DNA from: Glebionis coronaria
Lineage: Eukaryota > Streptophyta > Magnoliopsida > Asterales > Asteraceae
Length of the DNA: 64,000 bases
Direction of reading: 5' to 3'
NCBI GenBank assembly: GCA_025667525.1
Contig: CM046877.1
Coordinates: 296,046,364 to 296,110,363 of the forward strand
Positions 10,408 to 22,783 of the stretch are shown piece after piece. The position numbers and the translations under genes were made by a program. The stretch's first letter is position 1. Each line of letters opens with the position of its first letter. A model generated the notes under the pieces. That model saw nothing but the letters and a program-made list of their open reading frames with translations. It searched no databases and was not told where the DNA came from.

Positions 10408-11344
10408 TATAGTGGATAGGTGATTGAAGATTCGTGTGTTGTGTTCTTGATTTTTTCGTGCCTATTTTGATCCAAAAACTCTCGTACCAAAATATTTTCT
10501 TGTGTTTTTATGGCTTATTCTTGATACAAATTATCTACTTACTATTGGTAGTGATTTGGTATTGTTCTTTTGGTTAAAAACACAAAAATTTTGGGTGCTT
10601 GATTCATTTTTAGGCTAAAAATCACGAATTTGGTGTGTTCTAGTACTATCCGAGAAAAGGGGTAATTTTGGTTCCTTGGTACGATCTGATTGTTGCGATT
10701 GCATAAACCCTGGGGGTTTCTACTTGCGATCCAATATCACGATCACTCACTACGATCACAGAGTGCGATCACTCACCACGATCATAGAGTGCGATCAGTC
10801 ATCACGATCATTGAGTGCGATCACTCACCACGATCATAGAGTACGATCACCAGGTTACGATCACTCAGCACGATCTATAGTACGATCCCTCACTGCGATC
10901 ACTCACTGCGATCACTCACTACGATCTATAGTGCGATCCCTCGTTGCGATCACTGACTACGATCCAACGTTGCGATCAGAGTACGATCTAGTGACTACGA
11001 TCCAAGAGTACGATGGGTATTGCGATGGACAGATAAATTTTGTTTGAGAAATTTTTAGACTTAGCCACTATCTAGACTAGTTTCGGAACATAGTTTACAC
11101 GAAGATTAAAAAAAAAAGAGTTAAAAAATTTTAGGTCAAGTAAATTCAAATTTTTTCCCTACTAGTTTTTGGCTATTTCTAACTCAATTTCAAAATTTGG
11201 CGATACAAAATTTTTCGGCTTACCGTTTTGTCGGGCTGAGGAATTTATTGTCGGACTGAAGATTCTCGGAACTCTTCGAAATTTCAACCACACCTCATCA
11301 CAACAAATCCACTAAGATCTGCAATTCATTCACAAGTATTCACC
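10408..11344 (+). other. Element B untranslated leader
   Basis: About 0.94 kb between primer site and gag. It is AT-rich apart from the CGATC repeat tract at 10680-11028. The ORF across the repeat (10676-11047) is a by-product of repeats and shows no protein family features. Confidence 0.7.
10680..11028 (+). repeat. CGATC minisatellite in the B leader
   Basis: I count 23 CGATC pentamers plus three CGATT/CGATG variants in about 350 bp, spaced mostly 11-13 bp. In the first half TGCGATC and CACGATC/TACGATC alternate with ACTCAC and ATAGAG-type spacers, giving a dimeric unit of about 26 bp. All copies are in the same orientation. The tract is in the RNA leader just upstream of gag. Confidence 0.85.
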
Positions 11345-14300
11345 ATGTCTAACAACAACATCAACATTGCAACTGCTAATCAAATTCGTTTGGAACAAGG
11401 TAGCAACGGTAATCCACCTGTGCTCACTGCCGGTTGTTACGTTCAATGGAGATCTCGTTTTCTCAGATTTCTCGACGGAAAAGAAAACCGAACTGCTCTT
11501 CGTCACTGCCTTGAGAATCCACCTCCAGTTTTTGAATTCAGACCAATTACCACACAGGCAGAGGATGGTACTTCATCAACTATACGAGCTATGGAGGATT
11601 TTGACACATGTTCTGCTGAGAAAAAGAAACTCCTCCAAGCTGAAGCTGATGCTGTAAACTTCATACTCACTGGAATTGATAACGACATCTATTCCACAGT
11701 TGATGCATGTCCTAATGCTATGGAAATGTGGAATGCAATTCATCGATTGAAGCAAGGTGAGTCGATCAATGTTCAAGATCTCGAGACTAATCTACTTTGG
11801 GAGTTTGGAAAATTCACATCTGAAGATGGTGAATCCATTGACTCATATTACTCTAGATTCTACAAAATGATGAATGAGCTTGTCAGAAATCAGTGCACCA
11901 TCTCCAATCATCATGCCAATGTTCAGTTTCTACTTCAACTCAAACCGGAATGGCAAAGGTTTGTGACCTTGGTTAAACAAAGGGAAGATATCAAGACCAT
12001 CTCCTATCACAAACTTTATGATATCTTAAAACAACATCAGAATGAAGTGAATGAACTAAGGGCTGAAAAGGCAGAACGATCTGCAAATTCTATTGCTTTT
12101 GTGGCTGCTATTTCAACAAAACCCGTTCCCCGTCAACAACCACCTACTCATTCCTCAAAGTCATCAAGCTCATCCACCAAACCTCTAGCTGCTGCTAAAC
12201 ACAAAGAAAAAGCAATTGTCCCCACTCCACCTCCAAAGTATGACACCGAGTCAGATGGAGACAGTGATGATGAACAAACTTCAAGGGACAAGAAGATTGA
12301 ATAACTCATGTCTTTACTCACCACAACTTATAAGAAGATCTACAAACCTACCAACAACAACCTCAGATCATCATCCAATGCAAGATATAAGGAAGTTGAT
12401 CATGCACCTAGGTATGATCGTGATGCTAGGTATGATAATCAGAGGATGCCGAATCAAGTTGGGGCTAGAGACACAGTAGGCACTCCGGTTGTGCAAAAGA
12501 CTGGGATTCAATGCTTCAACTGCAAGGGTTTTGGGCACATGGCTAGGGAATGCAAGAAGCCAAAACGGGTTAAGGATTCGGGATATCACAAGGAAAAGAT
12601 GCTGCTGTGTAAGAAAGAAGAAGCAGGAATTCCACTCACAGCAGATGAAGTTGACTGGCGTGATGACACTGATGATGAAGCCGATGATCAAGAGTTGGAG
12701 GCACATTATGTGTACATGGCAAAGATTCAAGAAGTGATCCCAGAGACTGATGATACTTCTGGACCCATCTATGATTCTGAGCCACTTGAAAAGGTACCAT
12801 CACATGATAACTATAATGTGTTTGCTAATGAACGACGGCATCCTGAGCAACCCGAAAGCATCAATGACACATATGTAATGGACACGGAGGATAGCAATAT
12901 CTCTACGGATTCACAACATATGTGTAATGATGACGGAAAAGCTGTTCAGGATACTGACTCGGATGAGGACCGTGATTTGCTTGCGTCTATTATTGACTCT
13001 TTAAAACGTGAAATTGATGAAAACAAAGAAGCTAATAAACGTTTGAAGCAAGCAAACGCATCCTTAGCCGAGGAGATAAACAGGCTTAAAGAGTGTGATT
13101 ATGTAAAAGAAGCTGATCGACGGGTTGCAATAGCTAATGGTTTGGTATATGAACGTAAGGTGCTCAACGAACAATATTGTTCTGAAGTAACACACGAAAT
13201 TCATATGTCAAAATAGAAGATATCGGAACTTGAAGAACAACTGTTGCTACATAAACTCCAAATTACTGAATTAGAGTCGGTTAACAAAGAACAAACTGAG
13301 CTTTATAAAACTCGTGAAGAAAAGGATATTGAAAAAATTCTTGCTTTGGAAAAGAGAATCGACACGTTAAACAACATTGTTTACAAAACGGGTCAGTCTA
13401 TTCAAACTATGAATATGCTCAATAGAAATATGAAAACGAGTTTTGTCAAGCCTGAATATCTCAAGAAAGTTCAAAGTACCAAGCCTGCTCTTTATGATAT
13501 CGGTTGCTATGTTGATAATCTTGCTCTTATGCTTTCCCCTGACTGCGACGAAATCATTCGTCAACAAGAAGAAAGTCGATCAAACTTAAGTGATTTAATA
13601 AACCTTTCTGATTCTAACAATCATATTAAGTTTGTCCCTCAAAAAGAACTTTCAAAAGAACAAAAGATGTATAATAGTGTTCCACCACCAAGTGATGAAC
13701 CACAAAAGAAAGTTTCTTTAAAAAGGAGTTTCAAAAAGCAATCAATTTTGTTAGAAAAACGAATTTTGGATGAAAAACGTATATGGGATGAGAAAAGCAA
13801 AAGTGTTCAGCAATTTGAGTTTATAAAACAAGGGGTTTTAAATTTGTACAAAGGTGTCGTCGACTATGAAAAAGTTTCTAGGGATACCATTTGGAATATT
13901 AAACCTAACCCACAAGTAGAAGTCGTCATTCAACAATGTATTGTTCCAACCATTGATGATCTTTCAAAAAATGTGGAAATGTTTTATACAGCTCTCACTG
14001 TGGAAATGTTAACGGATTTAAGTTATGTTAAATCTCTTGAAGATGAAGTTGATTTTCTTCAAACTAAATTAAAGACACAAGAACACCAACTTTCTAACGA
14101 AATTGATTGACTTTCTAAGGAATACTTTTATGCTGACCATATGAATGCTATACTTGGTGTGTATACCGATCTGGATCAATATTGTCATGTAGCATGTCTT
14201 GTGTCAGAATCGGACGCGAAATGTCGCAATCTTGAAGTAGAGCTTTCGAAACAAATTCAATCATATAACAAACTTTCGAAAAGTTTTTCTCAACTTGAGA

Positions 14301-15526
14301 AACAATCCATTTCTCTTGAACTTGCTTTACAAAAAGGTGAAAAATCTCATAATCATAAAAAGTGTCAAGAAATGTCAGCTTCTTCGCTTCGTCTACTAAA
14401 TGAAAAAGATTTCGAAATAAATGATTTGAAAGCTCAGCTAAAAGAAAGGGACATTGCCATAAGTGAGTTACAGAAACTCATTGAGAAAATGAAAGGAAGG
14501 TCTGTTTTGGGTAAACCATCCGCTGTTCGTCAACCGAATGCGGTTAAATGCCCTAAATCATCTATTTTGAGACAATCCCCACAGACTTTGCCTAAGATAG
14601 GAAATGATAAGAGCACTAATGTGATAGCACCTGGAATGTACAAGATGAACACTAGGTCCACTCAAACTGGAACAACGCAGTTACCTTAGAATACTAGGAA
14701 AACTAATCAACGTGTGTCTTCTTCTACAGGAGTAATCCCCACTACTAGCGTTAGCGGACCACAGCTTAAGAGCAATAGAATTGAAGATAGAGTCATGCCT
14801 AACAATAGTCAAGGGAAGAAGAAGGAAGTAGAAGATCACCGTAGGAATTTTAAGTTTTCTAAGAATAAAACGTCTGTAACTGCTTGTAATGACAGTTCAA
14901 ATGCTAAGACCTCGAATGTTGAAGTTGTTTGTGTTGAATGTGGAAAATGTGTTCGGACTTTCAATCATGATGCTTGTGCTCTTAATCATAATGGCGTGAA
15001 TACTAGAACTAGGAAGCCTATTCCTGTGCCCACTAGTACTAGAGAACCCACAAGAACTTTGAACCAATCCACCGATCAACCACTTAAGAAACTAAGTGCG
15101 TTAGACTCCACTACTCTGCGTAAAGAAAACAGATTAAAGAAGCTATATGAGAACATGATTAGGACATGTACACGGGGGTATTCGAGATTTACACCACCCG
15201 GATACAAATGGGTACCTAAGTTAACCACTTTAGTGATTGGGTCTAGGAATATCAGCTTGCCTGTAGACTTTGCATCTAGGCCCACTACTATTTTGGAACC
15301 CGTTTCTATCAAGGGCTCCCATTTGTCAAATGCTACATTGTCTTCTAATTCTTCTGCAGCTCGTCGAACTCATCCTATTCATAATGGACTCCGGGTGCAC
15401 TAAGCACATGACGGGCAATCTCAAGCTTCTCATTAACTTTGTGGAGAAGTTTCTGGGTACGGTACGGTTTGGAAATGATCAATTTGCACCGATACTCGGG
15501 ATATGGAGACTTGGTTCAAGGGAATA
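11345..15526 (+). pseudogene. Element B gag and protease N-part
   Basis: The capsid/nucleocapsid polyprotein. The start at 11345 (MSNNNINIAT) follows the leader. A UBN2-type gag domain spans roughly residues 25-240; the zinc knuckle CFNCKGFGHMARECKK follows, then KMLLCKKEEAG and several hundred residues of Glu/Lys-rich coiled coil, then a cysteine cluster CVECGKCVRTFNHDACAL and RFTPPGYKWVPK. One frame runs from 11345 to 15400, interrupted by in-frame stops at 12302 (TAA), 13214 (TAG), 14108 (TGA) and 14687 (TAG). The protease signature DSGCTKHMTGN is in the next frame (about 15390 on), and another one-base shift lies near 15499. Gypsy E then splits the protease region at 15526. This gag type is widespread in Asteraceae copia elements as I know them. 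Confidence 0.9.
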
Positions 15527-17333
15527 TGATACAAGGGTTTTGGCCCGTATAAAAATTAAAGTTCGTTGTGTTGTTCTCTTCGAATTGAAAAACTTATGTT
15601 TAATGTGTGACTCAGTTATCTTTTGGTGGAACAAAAGTGTGTCGGTGTAGTGTTTAAAATAAATGTGCAAAAACAATTAAAGTAAAAGTGCAATTAAAAT
15701 AAATCTAAGTCTAATTAAAGTAAAGGTGCAGGTATTTAAGAGCGCGACTAAAATTAAAGGGCAATAATGTAAATAACGCAAACTTAAATCTAACTGAGGC
15801 AAACTTAAAATGCAACTAAAACTAAATCTTAAACTAAGGCAATTAAACTTAAAGTGCGATTAAGAAAAAAGGCGGGAAAAATAAAGCTTAAAATAAAAGG
15901 GCAGAAACTTAAAAACTAATATGACAAAACTGAAAATATCCCCTATTCGGAATAAACCCCTATTCGAAAAACTGTCACCAATCCGGAATAAGTTCTACTC
16001 GGAATATTCACCCTTATGCGGAATGTGCCTCCTATTCGGAATAATACCTCTATTCGGAATATCTGTCCCTATTCGGAATAAAGTCCTACTCGGAATATTG
16101 GGCCTATTCGGAAAATCCAGTCTATTCGGAAAATTCAGCCTATTCGGAAAGATCCTCCTATGCGGAATATCAAGACCTATTCGGAATAAAAGTCTCTATT
16201 CGGAATGTTGCTTCAATTCGGAATACAAGCTTCTATGCGGAATCCCTATTCGGAATATAGAATATTCCGAATAAGCCTCACAGCTAAACCCTTACTCTGA
16301 ATATAAAGCCACTATTCGGAATATAGAATATTCCGAATAGTCCTCCAAACAAAAGCTTACTCGGAATGTTTCTGGGCTCGATCTCAGGGGAAGAACAGTA
16401 ACCATAAACCGAAGAACAAGGGATAAGAAAATAGCACGAATTGAACCAAAACAAAGCTAGATCAAACGCAAGATTAAATCAAACAAACAAATTAACATCT
16501 ATTAAACATAAACAATCAATCCAAAACAATCAAACTCACAAAACTTAATCAAAATAATCAAAACCCACTTAAATAAATCAACAAAAATCAAGAACATAAA
16601 CATAAACAATAACCATCAAAGATTAAGAAAGGAAGAATGAGATTAACAAGATAAAGATAAAGCTTGACAAGAATTAAAAAGAAAAACTTACTTGAATTAA
16701 ATGGTAATTAAGGTGCAAGACAAGGTAATTAAATGGACAAGTATTTAAATTGACAAGGTAATTAAAGATGGAAGGACTAATTGTCACGATTAGCCAACAA
16801 GAATGAAATGTAAACAACTAATGACTATTTATAGGGGAGGATTAGGAAGCTTCCTCCCCTCTTTCATTTCTCCTTAATTACAAGCTTAAGTCCCTCCTTC
16901 TATTAATCTTCATTAATTGCGTCATTAGTCCTTTTCTTCTAATCTTCTTTAAACTTGGACTTCAAGGACTTGTGGCTCGGGATTTCTTTGAACTCGTCTT
17001 TAAATTCTTCAGTAAAATAGACTTGAATTCTTCGGCTTTTGATAAACTTCCGTCTTTTGACTTTTTCTTCGATAAATCTTCAGAATTGGTCGTGGACTTC
17101 CGTTCTTTTTGCACTCTTGACTTCTCGACTTCGTCTTTCATCTTTTTCTTCAATAAAAGTCCGTAAATGCCCGTGAATGTCCGTGTTTTCTCCACTTTTC
17201 ACCTTTTCGTCCTAAATCACAACAAAAACACAAACCACGCATAATTCCGACATAAAAGACATAAAATACACGTTTTGGTCCGGTTATTATTGTAATTAAA
17301 TGGTAGAAAAGATGGGTGTTTACACACCTATCA
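15527..17333 (-). mobile_element. Element E 3' LTR (left copy)
   Basis: 1807 bp, TGATA...TATCA ends. Contains the TTCGGAA array at 15944-16367; the rest is AT-rich. The small ORFs at 15921, 16962 and 16972 lie in LTR repeat DNA and recur in the other LTR, so I do not call them genes. Confidence 0.93.
15944..16367. repeat. TTCGGAA array in E LTR
   Basis: More than 20 copies of TATTCGGAA or close variants occur at irregular spacing (about 12-25 bp), ending with two inverted pairs in which TATTCGGAATA is followed by TATTCCGAATA. The other LTR of E carries the same array at 23200-23625. Confidence 0.85.
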
Positions 17334-19647
17334 AATCCCCTGCACTTGACCATTGCAATGTCCTCATGCAATGCATTAGTTACAAAGCAAGATTACATTT
17401 TTCATCATAATCAATCCACGTTGGCCTTTATTAAAGAGATAGAAAATTAAAGACATACAAAATAAAGAAATCAAAAGCATACCTTGGGTTTTGAAAAAGT
17501 TATGAATAATCATCATCCTCAAGTTTTCACTTTCTCCAAACCAAGCTTAAAAACGAGATCATTGTTATTATAAGTTAGTAAACTATCACGAACTCATGTG
17601 GGCCAATTACTCACTTAGACTCCCTTATTCCTAGGTGTATCTCTTATATTTTATTATTGTCTTGAATGATCACGAGGATGCATTTTTGACTTATTTCGAT
17701 AGTTATTAAATCTGAAAATAAAGTGCACGATTTAATCAATAGTTAGCTAAAGGACCAAATCTTTTAAAACTGCTTCTCGGGACCTCATAAAGTTCATATC
17801 TTGGCATAACTCGCTTCGCGATTTGAGACCTTTCTCGGACCGATATTTGGCAGCGACTTCATACTTCAAATCTTGAGAGACGTTCATGAAATAATGGTCT
17901 TCTCTTCATAATAAGAATTCTTCACTTTGAAGTTTTGAGAGATTCATACTTGGACCACGACTTCTTCATTTTTCTCCAATCTTTATTTTGGACTTTGATA
18001 TACAACGATCTGCCTCCTTTTATGACTTGGATCTATTTATCCTCATACCTTGTTAGGGTCTTTTCGGATACACTTCTCCATGATTTTTGGGGAGTTTTGC
18101 TTTACGTCGTGTGTCTCGATCCTTCATATTGATTTTCGATAAATGATTCTTCACATCACTTTGGATCTTTAGCAACAAAATATAGCCCTCATGCCTTGTT
18201 AGGGCCTTTTCGGACTCGCCAATCTTCGCGTCCCGCTTCAATAAGTTATGCCTTGGCTATGAACTCTAATCCATACCGAGCAACTTTTAAACGATCTGGG
18301 GCTAGAAGCTAAGTAACCTTTCAAATCGTACAAACTTATTTATTAGCAGATAAATTTATTAGCAAGTGATGGGAGAATAGGCTCATAATTAACTCACATA
18401 AATTCACGAAAGAATACCGAACTTATAATTGGCTCTATCATCTCTCGTTCTCCACAGTTTAAAATTTCAAGGAATGAGATTTGTGGATACTTAGCCTATT
18501 AAATCAAAGTTTTGGGTTTTCGAGTCGCCTATAGGATCTTGCAAATTCTTAGACTTTTTCAAGTTTAGAAATCGCATCTTAAAGTTCCCTTGATAAACGA
18601 CTCTCTAGGATCAATTATAGGAACTTGCGAAAAGTTCTTGTTCTTAACCCGTGAGGGTTAAGACTTTCGCGTTTTATAGCTCCCTATATAAAAGCCTAGC
18701 AAAACTTGACTTAAACATGTTAAGGATACTAGCTAGAGTAAACTCGGATTGAGTCAAAAGATTCACAACGTTTGAAAATTAAAACCACTTATTAAACATT
18801 TATTCTAGCAAAGAAAGAAATTAACTATACAAAGGAAAAAAAACTAATAGGCCAAAATAGATCAAAAATTTTGAAAAATGTTTAAAAAATTGATTTTCCG
18901 GTTAAAATGAGGACAAATACAAGGAAAAGACCACTTAACTTCGATAGAAGTCCCCCCTACACTTAAGATAAACATTGTCCTCAATGTTTAAGCATGTGGG
19001 AGTAAACTCCCCTACACTTAGGACATTGTGCACGTTGTTTAAATCTTGCTAAGGAAAAGACAACTAAAGAGATTCCTATTTTAATATTGAGAAAATATAA
19101 AATAGTGAATCGAAAAGAGTTTAGGATAGAACCGGGAAAAAGTAGAACACGGAATCACGGGTCGTCAAGAATCATCAAAAGTGGATCATTGAAGCTCGAA
19201 TCCCTGATTAAGAAGTGAGGAGAGGAAATAGCAATCCAAAGGGTCCCCCCTACACTTATGGTAAAGAAAGCGAAAAGATAGATACATGGGTTGCCTCCCA
19301 AGAAGCGCTTGGTTTTTGTTTACCGAGTCGTTAGCCTGACTCGACCTTGATCATCAACAGAAGTAGCATGAAACAAATCCACCAGGATCAAAGACATAGT
19401 TTTCATCCATCAATAAGCAAGAGCTTAAGGCGAACAAGGCAAGCCAAAAGATAAGTGGCAGGGTTCCCTTAAGCAGTGATGGAGCAAGGTGGGAGCAAGT
19501 ATGAAGCGGTGCGAGCATGTCTTCAATAATTCCAAAGATGTTTCCTTTTATTTCATCAGGTGGATACTGAGATGGCTCTAAGATTGCAATACCGGGGTCG
19601 AACACCTTTTCCTTTAAGGGAAAATAGCACTCAGGCTCAGCCGAGTG
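17334..19647 (-). other. Element E 3' noncoding interior
   Basis: 2.3 kb between the gag-protease stop and the 3' LTR. No reading frame above about 85 residues and no pol motif. The first 1.45 kb from the LTR side is closely matched by E2 (62550-64000), so the noncoding tail is a family trait and not a private deletion. Short ORFs at 17935-18132 and 18053-18241 overlap on opposite strands; only the first recurs in E2, and neither resembles a known protein. Confidence 0.75.
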
Positions 19648-22536
19648 TCAAGAAGATCCGCAAAGAAGCACAACCTCGTCCTCAGAAGGGGGACAAAGAG
19701 GTGTTAAATCATACGTGCAACGGATTTTGGTGTCAACTGGTTTCTTCTCCTTAGACAAAATTTTCTTCAAATCCAAAGTAGGATCAAGACGATAAGATTC
19801 AAAGTCCAGAGGAGGTGCATCACTCTCATGCGGGAAGTATGTATTGAGAAACATAGAGAAGTCTTCCTCGAATGAGTAATCGTCCAAAGTAGGATCGAGT
19901 GATGGCGGAGGATCTTCATCATGTGAAGAATCACTCGAAAGAGTATTGGCCTCATCAAAATCATCGAATGTGGGCAGCTTGGGATACTCAGAAGTACAAT
20001 CAAAATTATCCGAATCTGAGCTAAAATCATCATCATCATAAGCATCAAAGACCGGTGGTGAATCATAAATAGGAGAAGCGTCCAAAGTAGAGTGAGAATC
20101 ATCCACATTATCTTCAAAGAGTGGATTATCAGTGGAAGACTCGAATAGAGGATTGTCATAGACGGTAAAGTCATCGAGCACATTTATCATATTCACTGAT
20201 TCTCGGCCTCCAAAGGATTTGCCTGTAAGCTTCCCCATTTTAAAAACTTTAGAATCATCCCCGACTCGTAGGATTAACTCACCTTCGGCCACATCCACTA
20301 AAGCTCGTCCGGTTCTCAAAAATGGCCGACCAAGTATTAAAGGAATACGAGGGTCCATTTCATAATCAACTACGACAAAATCGACCGGGAAAGTAAATGT
20401 GCCAACTTTGATAAACACATCTTCGGCTATACCAACGGGGTAAGCGAGAGTGCTGTTTACAAGTTCGAGAGTCATCTTTGTTGGAATGAGGTCGGGCAAT
20501 GATAGTGTTTTCCAAACACTCAGTGGCATAAGATTAATACTAGCCCCGAGATCAGCAAGGGCAGTAAATTCTTCAGTTTTGTTGAACACGCAAGGCAACA
20601 CAAAACGACCGGGATCTCCAAGCTTTTCCGGAAGTTCTCTAAGAAGAACTGCAGAGCAGTTTTCATTTAAGCGTGTGTTGGCGAGTTCAATCAGCTTCTC
20701 CTTCTTGCTAAGCAATTCCTTGAATGCTTTGACAAATTTCGGCATGTGGCAAAGTGCTTCAACAAGGCTAATGTTGATGGTCATTTTAGATAGCATATCC
20801 ACATATTTCGATACTTGGCAGTCATTCTTGGTTAGATCATTGGTCTTGCCTATGCGAGAAGGGTATGGGATTCTAGGTTGATAGGGAGACGGTGAAGGTT
20901 GTGATGTTGAAGGGTCCTTCCGAGATACATCGTCATGACGAGGCGGAGACGGTAATGGTGTACTAACACTAGGTGTAGGAGGAGTAGGGATATATGGTGG
21001 TGGAGGAGGTGTAGATGATGGTGGTGGGTCAGGTGGATTGACAATGGTAATTCCACTACGCGTAGTTATAGCACTCACATTAGCTCGCGGATTAGTGACG
21101 GTGTTTGAAGGTAGAGAACCCGAAGAAGAAGAAGGTTGAGCTTCGGGCAAGAAACTAGCCAACAGATTCTTTAATTCAGTTGTTTGAGTGATGAAGGAGG
21201 ATTGAAGGTTATCACGAACCTCGGTTCTGATGTCATTACCTTGCTTCAAGATATCTCCTTTCAAATTGATTATTTGGCTCTGTAGATTCTTGATTTGCTC
21301 ACCTTGAGTTCTCATGATGGTGTCAACATCGGGATTAATGGGTGGGTGTTGTTGGGTGGGTGGTTGATAAGGGTTAGAAGCACGAGGTGGGATTTGGTTG
21401 CTTCTATTGTAGTTGTTGGCGGGATTTTGGTTTTGAGGAGAAAAACCAGGTGAAAGGTAGTTGTTGGAACGGTAGCTCAGCAGATTTCTATCCCCTTGTT
21501 GTCTAGCTTGGTAATTTTCCGGTGAATAATTACCGTAAGCAGCATACACATTTTCCGGATTTCCTTGTGTCGAAGGACAATCGGTGTATGAGTGAGGACC
21601 GCCACATGTTTCACAAGGATTAGCAACCGCTTTAACTTGTTGTTGTTGGTTTGAAGCGAGAAGCGTAATACTTTTGCTCATTTCAACCATCATGCGGGTG
21701 AGTTCGGTCATCTCAGGGTTTTCTGAGGTTGAGGAAACATTGACTCTCGGGTTGTTCCTAGAAGAAGCAAAGGAATCCCAGTTCTTATGAGGAGTAGTCA
21801 TGTTTTCAATTAACTCTCTACACTCCTCGGGTCTCCTTTTCATGAATGTGCCACCGGCTGCTGCATTAATCGTATCACGATCTCGAAAAGTCAATCCGTT
21901 ATAGAAAGTATCAATTAGGGTCACAGGGAGCATGTTGTGGTTTGGACATCTATCGATCAAGACATTATATCTCTCCCAAGCGTCAAAAAGAGATTCATCA
22001 GGGTCTTGCATGAAACCGCTGATCTGATTGCGAAGGCTCGTGACCATGGATGGTGGAAAGTAGCGCGATAAAAATTGTTGAGTCATATCATCCCAAGTGT
22101 GAATAGAATTCTTCGGGAGACGATCAAACCATTTCTCGGCATGATGCGATAAAGTATGTGGGAAGAGTTGTAGGCGGAGTACATCCATTGTGGCCCCAGG
22201 CAACTTCATGCTTTGGGTGATTGTAATGAACTTGTCGAGGTGTTTGTTGGCATCATCATCAGGCAGTCCTCTAAATGGGTTTGTTTGTACTTGCTGAATC
22301 ATGTGGTGCTTCAACGAAAACTCAGGAGCGTTGATTTGCATCGGCGCAATCGGTCCTCCTCGTCCAAACATTGTTGGTTGACAAAGTTCCTCCATGGTCC
22401 GAAGATCGGGCTGTGGAAGAGCATTGTTGTTATTATTATTATTATTGAGGTGCGGTGGCATGTTGTTGTTGACACCTGCCATATCTAAATCTTCTTGAGG
22501 CTCGGGCTCTTGATAATTAGAAGATCTAGTACGCAT
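19648..22536 (-). CDS. Gag-protease polyprotein of element E (962 aa, intact)
   Basis: The structural protein and processing protease of an Athila-type gypsy element. I chose the start MRTRSSNYQE at 22536; an upstream in-frame Met at 22593 precedes a hydrophobic stretch that does not belong to gag. Residues about 75-250 form a Retrotrans_gag capsid domain (HAEKWFDRLP, WDDMTQQFLSRYFP, FYNGL). CETCGGPHSYTDC (308-320) is a CX2CX3HX4C zinc knuckle typical of Athila. A Pro/Ser-rich linker (465-560) leads to an aspartic protease with DLGAS (662-666) in place of D(S/T)GAS and ILGRPFL (735-741). The acidic tail (about 780-940) has NPLFE and DPTLD repeats. No stop or shift over 2.9 kb although pol is absent, which points to recent activity in trans. 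Confidence 0.92.
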   Translation of the reverse strand: MRTRSSNYQEPEPQEDLDMAGVNNNMPPHLNNNNNNNNALPQPDLRTMEELCQPTMFGRGGPIAPMQINAPEFSLKHHMIQQVQTNPFRGLPDDDANKHLDKFITITQSMKLPGATMDVLRLQLFPHTLSHHAEKWFDRLPKNSIHTWDDMTQQFLSRYFPPSMVTSLRNQISGFMQDPDESLFDAWERYNVLIDRCPNHNMLPVTLIDTFYNGLTFRDRDTINAAAGGTFMKRRPEECRELIENMTTPHKNWDSFASSRNNPRVNVSSTSENPEMTELTRMMVEMSKSITLLASNQQQQVKAVANPCETCGGPHSYTDCPSTQGNPENVYAAYGNYSPENYQARQQGDRNLLSYRSNNYLSPGFSPQNQNPANNYNRSNQIPPRASNPYQPPTQQHPPINPDVDTIMRTQGEQIKNLQSQIINLKGDILKQGNDIRTEVRDNLQSSFITQTTELKNLLASFLPEAQPSSSSGSLPSNTVTNPRANVSAITTRSGITIVNPPDPPPSSTPPPPPYIPTPPTPSVSTPLPSPPRHDDVSRKDPSTSQPSPSPYQPRIPYPSRIGKTNDLTKNDCQVSKYVDMLSKMTINISLVEALCHMPKFVKAFKELLSKKEKLIELANTRLNENCSAVLLRELPEKLGDPGRFVLPCVFNKTEEFTALADLGASINLMPLSVWKTLSLPDLIPTKMTLELVNSTLAYPVGIAEDVFIKVGTFTFPVDFVVVDYEMDPRIPLILGRPFLRTGRALVDVAEGELILRVGDDSKVFKMGKLTGKSFGGRESVNMINVLDDFTVYDNPLFESSTDNPLFEDNVDDSHSTLDASPIYDSPPVFDAYDDDDFSSDSDNFDCTSEYPKLPTFDDFDEANTLSSDSSHDEDPPPSLDPTLDDYSFEEDFSMFLNTYFPHESDAPPLDFESYRLDPTLDLKKILSKEKKPVDTKIRCTYDLTPLCPPSEDEVVLLCGSS

Positions 22537-22766
22537 ACACCTGAAAATGCAAAAGAAAACAAAACCAAACACAAAGACAATATATATACACAATAAAAAT
22601 AAAATCTTTTTGGATTTTTGAAATTTTTAATTTTTATGGTTTTTTATCAATTTTTAATTTTTATGATTTTTGAATTTTTTATGCAAGAAAAATAACGTTC
22701 ACAAGTGAACGGATCCCAAAAAGCAACGTGTCTCTCACAGAAAACTGTTGATCTTAACGAAAAGAG
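22537..22766 (-). other. Element E leader
   Basis: About 230 bp between primer site and gag start, strongly T-rich on the + strand (22590-22685). No other feature seen. Confidence 0.6.
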
Positions 22767-22781
22767 CCGGCAGCGGCGCCA
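22767..22781 (-). other. Element E primer-binding site (Asp-tRNA type)
   Basis: The minus strand reads TGGCGCCGCTGCCGG two bases inside the right LTR. Athila-type elements use an Asp-tRNA site starting TGGCGCCGTTGCCGG. Confidence 0.8.
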
Positions 22782-22783
22782 TT

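Noticed and set aside
10676..11047. 123-residue ORF across the CGATC tract as a leader peptide
   Set aside because: Its sequence only reflects the 11-13 bp repeats; no family resemblance and no support for translation.
15921..16274. 117-residue ORF in E's LTR array, repeated at 23178-23531
   Set aside because: It is a translation of TTCGGAA repeats in LTR DNA; E2, with a different array, lacks it.
15944..16367. TTCGGAA arrays as heat-shock elements
   Set aside because: Heat-shock sites need GAA and TTC blocks with two-base gaps (TTCnnGAA); here the gap is one base.
16962..17195. Lys/Ser-rich 77-residue ORF in E's LTR (also 24219-24452 and 62175-62411) as a gene
   Set aside because: It is repeated because the LTR is repeated, changes length and frame in E2, and has no family features.
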